From positions 1-50,970 of the forward strand of contig RFZW01000004.1 of assembly GCA_009920495.1 (NCBI GenBank): DNA of 50,970 nt. Direction: 5' to 3'. Origin of the DNA: Chitinophagia bacterium (GTDB lineage Bacteria > Bacteroidota > Bacteroidia > Chitinophagales > Chitinophagaceae). Below are positions 44,242-50,970 of the stretch, in pieces. The notes below the pieces were generated by a model. The model had not been told where the DNA came from and searched no databases. It was given only the letters and a program-made list of their open reading frames with translations. The first letter of the stretch is position 1. Each line of letters starts with the position of its first letter. Made by a program: the position numbers and the translations under genes.

Positions 44242-45525
44242 TTAAGACGCTTTTATAAAGTAGTAATTCTTTTTACCTTTTTGGATAAGCAAATATTTGC
44301 CTTGTAATAAATGGGTAGTGTTCACTACAGTAAAATCGGTGCTGATTTTTTCCTTATTAATACTCAAACCGCCGGCCTGCCACATTTTGCGCGCTTCGCC
44401 TTTGCTTGGGAATATTTGAGTATCTGCTAATAAGCTCACAAAATCGTATCCTTCTGAAAGTTGTGCTAAGGTGATATTTGCAGTTGGAACGCCTTCCATG
44501 ACTTGTAATAATTGTTCCTCATTTAAGGATTGTAAAACCTCCGTAGTTGCGTTTCCAAATAAAATTTCAGTGGCGCGAATGGCAAAAGCCAAATCATCAG
44601 CACTATGCACTAGGGTCGTTAACTCAGCTGCTAATCTTTTTTGTAAAATTCTTAATTGCGGGGCTTGTTCGTGTTCGGATAATAATTGATCAATGGTTTC
44701 CATAGGAAGTAAAGTGAAAATTTTGATCCACTTTTTTGCATCCTCATCACTTGCGTTTAACCAAAATTGATAAAATTGGTAAGGCGAGGTTTTAGTTGCA
44801 TCTAACCAAACATTTCCTTTTTCTGTTTTCCCAAATTTGCCGCCATCTGCTTTTGTAATTAATGGGCAGGTAAATGCAAAAGCTTCGCCACTCATTTTGC
44901 GACGAATAATTTCAGTACCTGTAGTAATATTACCCCATTGGTCACTGCCGCCCATTTGCACTTTGCAATTTTTATTTTTATATAACCAATAAAAATCATA
45001 GCCCTGCACTAATTGGTAAGTAAATTCAGTAAAGCTCATACCGGTATCACCTTCAATTCTTTTTTTAACACTATCCTTCGCCATCATGTAATTCACCGTA
45101 ATATGCTTTCCAACTTCTCTTATAAAATCTAAAAAACTAAAATCTTTAAACCAATCATAGTTGTTGACCATTTCAGCAGCATTAGGTATGCTTGGGTCAA
45201 AGTTTAAAAAATGCGCAAGTTGTTTTTTTACACCCGCTAAATTAAATTGTAAAGTTTCCTCACTCAATAAATTTCTTTCTTCACTTTTACCACTAGGGTC
45301 GCCCACCATTCCTGTTGCGCCTCCCACTAATGCATAAGGTTTATGACCTGCTCTTTGTAAATGCATTAATAATAAGATGGGTACCAAACTACCTATATGC
45401 AAGCTGTCTGAAGTGGGGTCAAAGCCAATATAGCCTGAAACAGTTTCCTTTTGGAAAAGTTCCTCGGTCCCTGGCATGATATCTTGAATCATGCCTCTCC
45501 AACGTAGTTCTTGTATTAAGGTCAT
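44242..45525 (-). CDS. tyrS: Tyrosyl-tRNA synthetase
   Basis: 427-residue class I synthetase charging tRNA-Tyr. Marks: [20 protein letters not shown] (about 33-52, HIGH-type motif HIGS), [11 protein letters not shown] near 191, the KMSKS-type [11 protein letters not shown] near 230, and a C-terminal S4-like RNA-binding domain (about 350-427; [22 protein letters not shown]). A cognate tRNA-Tyr lies at 49997-50079. Confidence 0.97.
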   Translation of the reverse strand: MTLIQELRWRGMIQDIMPGTEELFQKETVSGYIGFDPTSDSLHIGSLVPILLLMHLQRAGHKPYALVGGATGMVGDPSGKSEERNLLSEETLQFNLAGVKKQLAHFLNFDPSIPNAAEMVNNYDWFKDFSFLDFIREVGKHITVNYMMAKDSVKKRIEGDTGMSFTEFTYQLVQGYDFYWLYKNKNCKVQMGGSDQWGNITTGTEIIRRKMSGEAFAFTCPLITKADGGKFGKTEKGNVWLDATKTSPYQFYQFWLNASDEDAKKWIKIFTLLPMETIDQLLSEHEQAPQLRILQKRLAAELTTLVHSADDLAFAIRATEILFGNATTEVLQSLNEEQLLQVMEGVPTANITLAQLSEGYDFVSLLADTQIFPSKGEARKMWQAGGLSINKEKISTDFTVVNTTHLLQGKYLLIQKGKKNYYFIKAS

Positions 45526-45540
45526 AGTTTATACTTTAGG

Positions 45541-45548
45541 CAAAAATA
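45541..45548 (-). promoter_or_regulatory. Putative -7 box for tyrS
   Basis: On the minus strand this reads TATTTTTG (TAnnTTTG), 15 bases before the tyrS start. No clear -33 box. Confidence 0.4.
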
Positions 45549-45563
45549 ACTACTAAAAAGCAA

Positions 45564-45571
45564 TATTTTTG
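45564..45571 (+). promoter_or_regulatory. Putative -7 box for the RDD gene
   Basis: TATTTTTG ends four bases before the ATG at 45576, which would make the message nearly leaderless. It is back-to-back with the tyrS box. Confidence 0.4.
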
Positions 45572-45575
45572 CATC

Positions 45576-45971
45576 ATGAACCCAACAACACCCACAATCG
45601 GGGAAGGAACCCGAATTTTACACTTTTTAGTGGATACCATTTTGATCACTATTTTAACCTATATAATATATAGCTGGTATAATTTTCAAGTGATTTATTG
45701 GAACTATACACCCGTGCGATTTGGGTATTTCTTTTTTGGAGTTACCTGGGGCTATACCTTTTTATTTGAATGGATTTTTTTACAAACTCCAGCCAAGATG
45801 ATGACTGGAGCCAAGGTGATTGCTACGAATGGCAAGCGCCCTAATATTGGACAATTTTTTATCAGAGCCACAATACGTACTACTATTATTTCCATGTTTG
45901 GCTTAGCCTGGAACGACCAACCATTACATGATACTTTTTCTAAAACGATACTCGTAAAAAAGTCAAAATAA
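45576..45971 (+). CDS. RDD-family membrane protein
   Basis: 131 residues with three membrane segments (about 13-32, 48-70 and a weaker C-terminal one) and the RDD-like pattern: R near the first helix (EGTRILHFLVDTILI), then TPAKMMTGAKVIATNGKRPNIGQFFIRATIRTT. The function of the family is not established; some members act in ion exchange. Divergent from tyrS. Confidence 0.85.
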   Translation: MNPTTPTIGEGTRILHFLVDTILITILTYIIYSWYNFQVIYWNYTPVRFGYFFFGVTWGYTFLFEWIFLQTPAKMMTGAKVIATNGKRPNIGQFFIRATIRTTIISMFGLAWNDQPLHDTFSKTILVKKSK

Positions 45972-46013
45972 ATTCATTCCTTAATTCGCAACTTTAATGT
46001 AGTGCACGAAATG

Positions 46014-46021
46014 TACATTTG
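46014..46021 (+). promoter_or_regulatory. Putative -7 box for hscA
   Basis: TACATTTG matches TAnnTTTG, 13 bases before the hscA ATG. A TTTA 17 bases upstream is a weak -33 candidate. Confidence 0.4.
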
Positions 46022-46034
46022 TAAAATTTTTTAA

Positions 46035-47900
46035 ATGGCTAAAATTGGAATAAATATTGCTACTGGTAGCTTACAACAATCCGAAATTATTGTGGGGATT
46101 GATTTAGGTACGACCAATAGTTTAGTGGCCATTATACATCCTGATACAAAATTACCCACTGCATTAAAGGAATTTGATGGCAGTAGCATTGTGCCAAGCG
46201 TGGTGCATTTTGATGCTTTTGGAAATGTTGCAGTAGGAGAAGCCGCGAAACCTTTTTTAGAATCTGATCCGCAAAATACCATCTTTAGTGCCAAGCGTTT
46301 AATAGGAAAAAGTCATCATGACATTCGGGAGCACCAGGATTTTTTTGCATATAAAATTATTGACGATAATAGAGATAGTTTGGTAAAAGTGCAAGTGGGA
46401 AATACTTTTTATTCACCCATTGATTTGTCTTCATATATTTTAGCAGAATTAAAAAAACGTGCCGAGCATATTTTAAAAACACCGGTAACGAAAGCGGTAA
46501 TTACAGTGCCTGCTTACTTTAATGATACACAACGTCAAGCGACACGCGATGCAGGAAAATTAGCAGGACTGGATGTGTTGCGTATTATCAATGAGCCTAC
46601 TGCTGCTAGCTTAGCGTATGGTTTGGGATTGGATCCAACGGAAGAAAAAACAATTGCAGTATATGATTTAGGCGGCGGCACTTTTGATATTTCCATATTA
46701 AAAATTTCGAATGGTATTTTCGAAGTGTTAAGTACCAATGGGGATACCTATTTAGGGGGAGATGATTTAGATCGCACCATTATTGAATATTGGATGAAGC
46801 AAATGGGGGCGGATCATTTAGAAGATCATAAAACGCTAAAACAGCAATTAAGATTAGCGGCTGAAAAAGCAAAAATCGCATTGTCATCAGCTGATTATTT
46901 TGAAACAGAATTTGCGGGTGAAAAAGTTTCCATCACCAAACAAATATTTAAAGATTTAATTACACCGATCGTTCAAAAGACCATGGAATGTTGCGCGCGC
47001 GCGATGAAGGATGCACAATTAAATATTTCAGATATTAATACGGTACTCATGGTAGGAGGTAGTACACGTGTACCTTTTGTAAAACAGAAAGTGGCTGATT
47101 TTTTTGCACAACCCGTAAATGACTCCGTGAATCCAGATGAAGTAGTTGCATTAGGGGCAGCAGTGCAAGCGGATATTTTAGCTGGGAATAATTCATCCAT
47201 GCTGTTATTAGATATCACGCCTTTAAGTTTAGGCATTGAGACCATGGGTGGCTTGATGGATGTATTGCTTCCACGTAATGCTAAAATTCCTACACAGGCT
47301 TCCAGACAATACACCACACAAAAAGATGCACAAACAGGGATTCATATTTCAGTATATCAAGGAGAGCGTGATTTGGTGAAGGACAATCGACAATTAGGTG
47401 CGTTTACTTTAAAAGGTATTCCTTCTATGCCTGCGGGTTTGCCAAAAGTGGAAGTGCGTTTTTTAATTAATGCAGATGGTATTTTACAAGTGAGTGCGAA
47501 AGAATTGAGAAGCGGAGTAAGTCAAACGATTGATATAAAACCACAATATGGATTAACGGATGAAGAAGTGGAGCAAAGATTATTGGAAAGTTTAACCCAT
47601 GCCAAGGCCGATATTAGTATGCGTGCTTTAGTAGAGGCGAGAACCGAAGCCGAACAAATGTTGGAGGTGACGGAAAAGTTTTTGGTAAAGAATGCGGCAC
47701 TTTTAACCCAGGAGGAGCTGACCAAAACTGCCCAAGCGATGCAAGCCTTACAGTTGGCGATCACCATGGAAGACAAGAACTTAATTCAGACTAAAACGGA
47801 GGAATTAAACGATATTTCACGCCCATTTGCCGAGCGGGTGATGGATCAGGCCATTTCGGGGGCCATGAAAGGGAAGAATATTGAGGATAAAGATTTATAG
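46035..47900 (+). CDS. hscA: Hsp70-family chaperone HscA
   Basis: 621 residues, an Hsp70 of the iron-sulfur cluster assembly type: an N-terminal extension before VGIDLGTTNSLVA (about 20-32), ITVPAYFNDTQRQATRDAGKLAGL near 156, NEPTAASLAYG, VYDLGGGTFDISIL near 209, MVGGSTRVPFVKQ near 339, then the substrate-binding half (LLLDITPLSLGIETMGG) and a helical lid. The C-terminus lacks the EEVD-like or GGMP-rich tail of DnaK. hscB and the isc genes are not in the window. Helps pass Fe-S clusters from the scaffold to clients. Confidence 0.88.
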   Translation: MAKIGINIATGSLQQSEIIVGIDLGTTNSLVAIIHPDTKLPTALKEFDGSSIVPSVVHFDAFGNVAVGEAAKPFLESDPQNTIFSAKRLIGKSHHDIREHQDFFAYKIIDDNRDSLVKVQVGNTFYSPIDLSSYILAELKKRAEHILKTPVTKAVITVPAYFNDTQRQATRDAGKLAGLDVLRIINEPTAASLAYGLGLDPTEEKTIAVYDLGGGTFDISILKISNGIFEVLSTNGDTYLGGDDLDRTIIEYWMKQMGADHLEDHKTLKQQLRLAAEKAKIALSSADYFETEFAGEKVSITKQIFKDLITPIVQKTMECCARAMKDAQLNISDINTVLMVGGSTRVPFVKQKVADFFAQPVNDSVNPDEVVALGAAVQADILAGNNSSMLLLDITPLSLGIETMGGLMDVLLPRNAKIPTQASRQYTTQKDAQTGIHISVYQGERDLVKDNRQLGAFTLKGIPSMPAGLPKVEVRFLINADGILQVSAKELRSGVSQTIDIKPQYGLTDEEVEQRLLESLTHAKADISMRALVEARTEAEQMLEVTEKFLVKNAALLTQEELTKTAQAMQALQLAITMEDKNLIQTKTEELNDISRPFAERVMDQAISGAMKGKNIEDKDL

Positions 47901-47904
47901 TAAA

Positions 47905-47935
47905 TTTGGTATTTTCAAAAGGAATCCTATCTTTG
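47905..47935 (+). promoter_or_regulatory. Bacteroidota-type promoter of rpsU
   Basis: TTTG (47905-47908), a 19-base spacer, and TATCTTTG (47928-47935): an exact match to the TTTG-N19-TAnnTTTG housekeeping consensus of Bacteroidota, 89 bases before rpsU. Confidence 0.8.
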
Positions 47936-48024
47936 CCATCCAATTTTCATTTGCCTTTAGTAAAATATAAGGCTATGAAAATCAAATTTTATTTTTTTAA
48001 AAAACGCCTGAGGAGGTATATATT

Positions 48025-48222
48025 ATGTTAATTATAGATTCAAAAGATTGCGAGAACATTGACAAAGCGCTTAAGAAGTACAAAAAGAAGTTCGAAAAAA
48101 GTAAAACTTTATTAAAGTTACGTGCGCGTCAAGCTTATGTAAAACCATCAGTACAACGTCGTTTCGAAGTATTGAAAGCTGTTTACAAGCAACAAATTTT
48201 CAGCGGAAAAATCGAAGGATAA
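48025..48222 (+). CDS. rpsU: 30S ribosomal protein S21
   Basis: 65 residues, small and very basic: IDSKDCENIDKALKKYKKKFEKS, then LRARQAYVKPSVQRRFEVLKAVYKQQ. Preceded by AGGAGG (48011-48016), an unusually strong Shine-Dalgarno site for this window. In Bacteroidota S21 helps sequester the anti-SD of the ribosome, and rpsU is known for having a good SD, which fits autoregulation of S21. A terminator at 48251-48290 ends the unit. Confidence 0.95.
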   Translation: MLIIDSKDCENIDKALKKYKKKFEKSKTLLKLRARQAYVKPSVQRRFEVLKAVYKQQIFSGKIEG

Positions 48223-48250
48223 GCCAAAACCTTCCTTTTATATATTATTT

Positions 48251-48290
48251 AAGTAGCCTAAAAGTTTCCTAACTTTAGGCTACTTTTTTT
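48251..48290 (+). terminator. Terminator of rpsU, touching the xerC start
   Basis: A 12-bp stem (48251-48262 with 48274-48285) and a T-run ending at 48290, one base before the xerC ATG. Confidence 0.8.
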
Positions 48291-49190
48291 ATGTCATTAC
48301 ACACCCGTTATACGCCATTAAATGCCTTTTTAAGCTACCTACAGTTTGAAAAAAGGTATTCTGTGCATACCATAACGGCTTACACGAATGATCTAATCCA
48401 ATTTTTCGACTTTGTTGAATCCCAATATGACAAATTTGAATTGGAGCAGGTGTCTGGCACCATGGTGCGCACTTGGTTGGCATCCTTGAAGGAAGCGGAA
48501 TTAACAGGTAAATCCCTGAATCGAAAAATATCTTCCTTAAAATCTTTCTTTAAATTCCAGATACAAAAGGGGGCATTAACAAAAAGCCCAATGGAAACCG
48601 TAACGAGTCCTAAAATTAGTAAGCGTTTGCCAGCCTTTGTTGCCGAAAATGACATTGAACAATTATTGCTGAATTTATCATTTGCAGAAGGGTGGAAGGG
48701 TTTTACTGAAAAAATGGTGATTCAATTATTTTATTCCACAGGTATGCGTTTGAGTGAGTTAATACAATGCAAACAAAACAATGTTGATTTAGGAAAAAAA
48801 CAAATCAAAGTTTTAGGAAAAGGAAATAAGGAACGCATACTTCCTATTAGTGCTGAATTGGCATTGGAACTAAAAAAATATATTCAACAAAAACCGGACG
48901 AAGGGCAAGGGGTCCCTAATTTATTTGTGACAGAAAAAGGGAAGCCCTTACAACCCAGAGCCGTATATACTTTTGTAAAATTTTATTTATCCCAAGTAAC
49001 TACATTACAAAAAAAGAGTCCCCATGTTTTGCGACATAGTTTTGCAACACATTTAATGAACAATGGCGCCGATTTAAATGCAGTCAAGGAATTACTAGGA
49101 CACAGCAGTCTAGCTGCCACACAGGTATACACGCATAATACCATTGAAAAATTAAAGGAAGTTTTCGCCAAAGCGCATCCCAAAGCCTAA
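48291..49190 (+). CDS. xerC: Tyrosine recombinase XerC/XerD type
   Basis: 299 residues; resolves chromosome dimers at dif by strand exchange. Core-binding N-terminal SAM-like domain (about 5-95; FLSYLQFEKRYSVHTITAYTNDL), then the catalytic domain with the conserved R in STGMRLSELIQ (near 152), K in VLGKGNKER, HVLRHSFATHL (H-x-x-R near 243) and the nucleophile Tyr in ATQVYTHNTIEKL near 281. Housekeeping-type spacing and context, not next to an att site or phage genes. Its ATG directly abuts the rpsU terminator, so its mRNA leader must come from read-through or be absent. Confidence 0.92.
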   Translation: MSLHTRYTPLNAFLSYLQFEKRYSVHTITAYTNDLIQFFDFVESQYDKFELEQVSGTMVRTWLASLKEAELTGKSLNRKISSLKSFFKFQIQKGALTKSPMETVTSPKISKRLPAFVAENDIEQLLLNLSFAEGWKGFTEKMVIQLFYSTGMRLSELIQCKQNNVDLGKKQIKVLGKGNKERILPISAELALELKKYIQQKPDEGQGVPNLFVTEKGKPLQPRAVYTFVKFYLSQVTTLQKKSPHVLRHSFATHLMNNGADLNAVKELLGHSSLAATQVYTHNTIEKLKEVFAKAHPKA

Positions 49191-49368
49191 CCTAACTCAT
49201 TGATTCATGTTGGCACGTATGATATTCATCATACCGTATCCTAAAGTTTTCATAAAACCTTTTTTTACTTGAAAATTATTATTAAAAGTGGTAACTTACT
49301 ATTGCAGGTGAATATGAAATAATTGCCTGATCAGTTCTTTTAATTTATCATTTTTAAATTATTATTTT

Positions 49369-49668
49369 ATGAACATTAGTATTCAAACAGTGCATTTTGA
49401 TGCAGACAAAAAGTTGTTAGAATTCGTACAAAAAAAATTAGACAAATTAGAAACGTTTCATGATCGTATCACCAAGGTGGAAGTGTATTTAAAATTGGAA
49501 AGTTTGGCACATGCGATTAAAGAAAAAGTGGTTGAGATAAAAATTCATATACCCAAGCAAGAATGCTTTGTAAAAGCAAGTGCCACCAGTTTTCAAACAG
49601 CATTTGATCAAGCATTTGATTCCATCACCAATCAATTAAAAAAGAAAAAGGAGCGTATCGCTGCTTAA
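49369..49668 (+). CDS. hpf: Ribosome hibernation promoting factor (short HPF/RaiA family)
   Basis: 99 residues with the beta-alpha-beta-beta-beta-alpha HPF fold: ISIQTVHFDADKKLLEFVQKKLDKLETF, then KVEVYLKLE and FVKASATSFQTAFDQAFDSITNQLKKKKERI. Binds the 30S subunit and stabilises idle ribosomes. This is the short form without the dimerising C-terminal domain. The 178 bases upstream have no other gene, and a strong terminator follows. Confidence 0.92.
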   Translation: MNISIQTVHFDADKKLLEFVQKKLDKLETFHDRITKVEVYLKLESLAHAIKEKVVEIKIHIPKQECFVKASATSFQTAFDQAFDSITNQLKKKKERIAA

Positions 49669-49696
49669 TCATAAAATTTTCAAGCAAGTTCCGTGT

Positions 49697-49737
49697 AGCC
49701 CATTGTTTCAGTTTTTTAACTGACAATGGGCTTTTTT
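49697..49737 (+). terminator. Terminator of hpf
   Basis: Stem 49697-49706 with 49723-49732, extended by CAGTT/AACTG inside, T-run 49732-49737. Confidence 0.8.
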
Positions 49738-49833
49738 GTTTTCCAATTTTGTTCGATTTAACCAATTACAGCCCTGAATTTGATATTATTTTGATTTTTA
49801 CCTTGCTTTTGGGATAAAATATTGCCCTAAAAT

Positions 49834-49863
49834 TTTGATAAATAAAGAATTCCATTACCTTTG
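49834..49863 (+). promoter_or_regulatory. Promoter of the tRNA-tuf operon
   Basis: TTTG (49834-49837), 18-base spacer, TACCTTTG (49856-49863): a near-consensus Bacteroidota promoter, 36 bases before the first tRNA. Confidence 0.7.
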
Positions 49864-49899
49864 CCATCCCAAAATTTGGGGATCGTTCTTTTATGACTT

Positions 49900-49972
49900 G
49901 CCGGAATAGCTCAGTTGGTAGAGCAGCTGATTTGTAATCAGCAGGTCGCGGGTTCGAGTCCCATTTCCGGCT
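49900..49972 (+). tRNA. tRNA-Thr (TGT)
   Basis: Acceptor arms GCCGGAA and TTCCGGC, anticodon loop TTTGTAA with anticodon TGT, T loop GGTTCGAGTCC. First of four tRNAs ahead of tuf. Confidence 0.96.
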
Positions 49973-49996
49973 CAAATTGGGTGTGCAATAATTCAG

Positions 49997-50079
<83 letters not shown>

Positions 50080-50157
50080 CAAAATTTGTTGTAATTTACA
50101 ACCTTGTTAAAAGGGGGAGAAGACAACAAGTTTTAGTTCTTTTAGAAAGGAGAAAAT

Positions 50158-50233
50158 GCGGGAGTAGCTCATTTGGTAGAGCGATAGCCTTCCAAGCTAT
50201 AGGTGGCCAGTTCGAGCCTGGTCTCCCGCTCCA
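50158..50233 (+). tRNA. tRNA-Gly (TCC), CCA encoded
   Basis: Acceptor arms GCGGGAG and CTCCCGC, anticodon loop CTTCCAA with anticodon TCC, and CCA encoded directly after the discriminator T. Confidence 0.96.
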
Positions 50234-50278
50234 ATTGGATTAGTTGATGGGAACGAGGGGAAAGTCGGTATGCTTAAC

Positions 50279-50350
<72 letters not shown>

Positions 50351-50497
50351 CAAAAGAGAGAAATACTAGTTGTGGTGTAAGAAAAAGTGAATAGAACTAG
50401 GTGGTGTGAGATGGTTGATTTAATTTTGAAAGCTATGGTTGATGGACTCGGTGGTCTATTAACGGCAATTATAAAAATAACATAAAAACAAATAAAG

Positions 50498-50970
50498 ATG
50501 TCTAAAGAGACCTTTAAGAGGGAGAAACCCCACGTAAACGTTGGAACTATTGGCCACGTTGACCATGGTAAAACAACATTAACTGCAGCCATCACAGATG
50601 TATTATCTAAAAGAGGCTTAGCAGCAAAGAAAAACTACGATGAAATTGATGGTGCGCCAGAAGAAAAAGAGCGTGGTATCACTATCAATACTGCACACGT
50701 AGAATATCAAACTGACACACGTCACTATGCACACGTTGACTGTCCAGGTCACGCGGATTATGTTAAAAACATGATCACTGGTGCTGCTCAAATGGATGGT
50801 GCTATTCTTGTAGTTGCGGCTACAGATGGTCCTATGCCACAAACTAAAGAGCACATCTTGTTGGCACGTCAGGTAGGTGTTCCTCAAATCGTAGTATTCA
50901 TGAACAAAGTTGACTTAGTTGATGATCCTGAATTATTAGACTTAGTTGAAATGGAAGTTCGTGATTTATT
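50498..50970 (+). CDS. tuf: Elongation factor Tu (5' part, runs off the window)
   Basis: GTPase that brings aminoacyl-tRNA to the ribosome. The first 157 residues are visible: start [21 protein letters not shown]-loop GHVDHGKTT, switch [25 protein letters not shown] (G3) and MNKVDL (G4). The remainder lies beyond 50970. The ATG follows an AATAAAG leader. The order tRNA-Thr, Tyr, Gly, Thr, tuf is the conserved Bacteroidota arrangement. Confidence 0.97.
   Translation, partial: MSKETFKREKPHVNVGTIGHVDHGKTTLTAAITDVLSKRGLAAKKNYDEIDGAPEEKERGITINTAHVEYQTDTRHYAHVDCPGHADYVKNMITGAAQMDGAILVVAATDGPMPQTKEHILLARQVGVPQIVVFMNKVDLVDDPELLDLVEMEVRDL

Noticed and set aside
48291-49190. Phage or island integrase
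   Set aside because: The tyrosine recombinase is the housekeeping XerC type, not next to a tRNA or att-like repeats, and has no phage genes around it.

Overview
The window looks like chromosome from an AT-rich member of the Bacteroidota, most likely Chitinophagales/Chitinophagaceae. Evidence: SusC/SusD and FecA-type TonB receptors, an ECF sigma/FecR pair feeding an STN-domain SusC, TAnnTTTG promoter boxes (one with a TTTG box 19 bp upstream), A-rich leaders mostly without strong Shine-Dalgarno sequences, and the tRNA-Thr/Tyr/Gly/Thr-tuf block. No rRNA, prophage, insertion sequence or CRISPR array was found.

Layout. 1-18.2 kb is mostly housekeeping: ssb, a broken aspartokinase, a FecA-like receptor, queA, cytochrome c maturation genes (ccmC, ccmD-like, ccmB), glutamate dehydrogenase, an HsdR-N-domain protein, AMP nucleosidase, thymidine kinase, waaA, and a nucleotide-sugar operon (DegT aminotransferase, ugd, UDP-glucuronate decarboxylase, rmlD) followed by a SET-domain protein and a CBM9-like protein. 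18.3-41.7 kb is a large catabolic island. 41.7-43.3 kb is a small accessory patch: two tiny membrane proteins, a HigB/HigA-type toxin-antitoxin pair, three copies of a 31-bp palindromic repeat, and tRNA-Gln. 43.5-51 kb returns to housekeeping: SGNH hydrolase, tyrS, RDD protein, hscA, rpsU, xerC, hpf, four tRNAs and the 5' part of tuf.

The island is the main discovery candidate. It encodes a c-type cytochrome sugar dehydrogenase lipoprotein, a lactonase fused to a RidA domain, a separate exported RidA, exported amidohydrolase/deacetylases (one intact, one broken), three SelA-like/DgaE-like PLP ammonia-lyases all with twin-arginine leaders, an exported RraA-like protein, a DgoK-type 2-keto-3-deoxy sugar-acid kinase, a KDPG-type aldolase, an MFS hexuronate-type carrier and a BASS-family carrier, around an ECF sigma/FecR/SusC-SusD surface-sensing module. 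The simplest reading is an oxidative, non-phosphorylative route for an N-acetylated amino sugar (GlcNAc or GalNAc). The sugar would be oxidised to a lactone, hydrolysed to the N-acetyl aldonate, deacetylated, and deaminated to a 2-keto-3-deoxy acid, all outside the inner membrane. The keto acid would then be imported, phosphorylated and split to pyruvate and a triose phosphate. The individual families are known; the all-exported layout and its wiring are inferred here.

Three genes (lysC, the susD-like gene, the second amidohydrolase) carry internal deletions that shift frame. This suggests either real gene decay or an assembly problem in this contig, and should be settled before interpreting the second half of the island.
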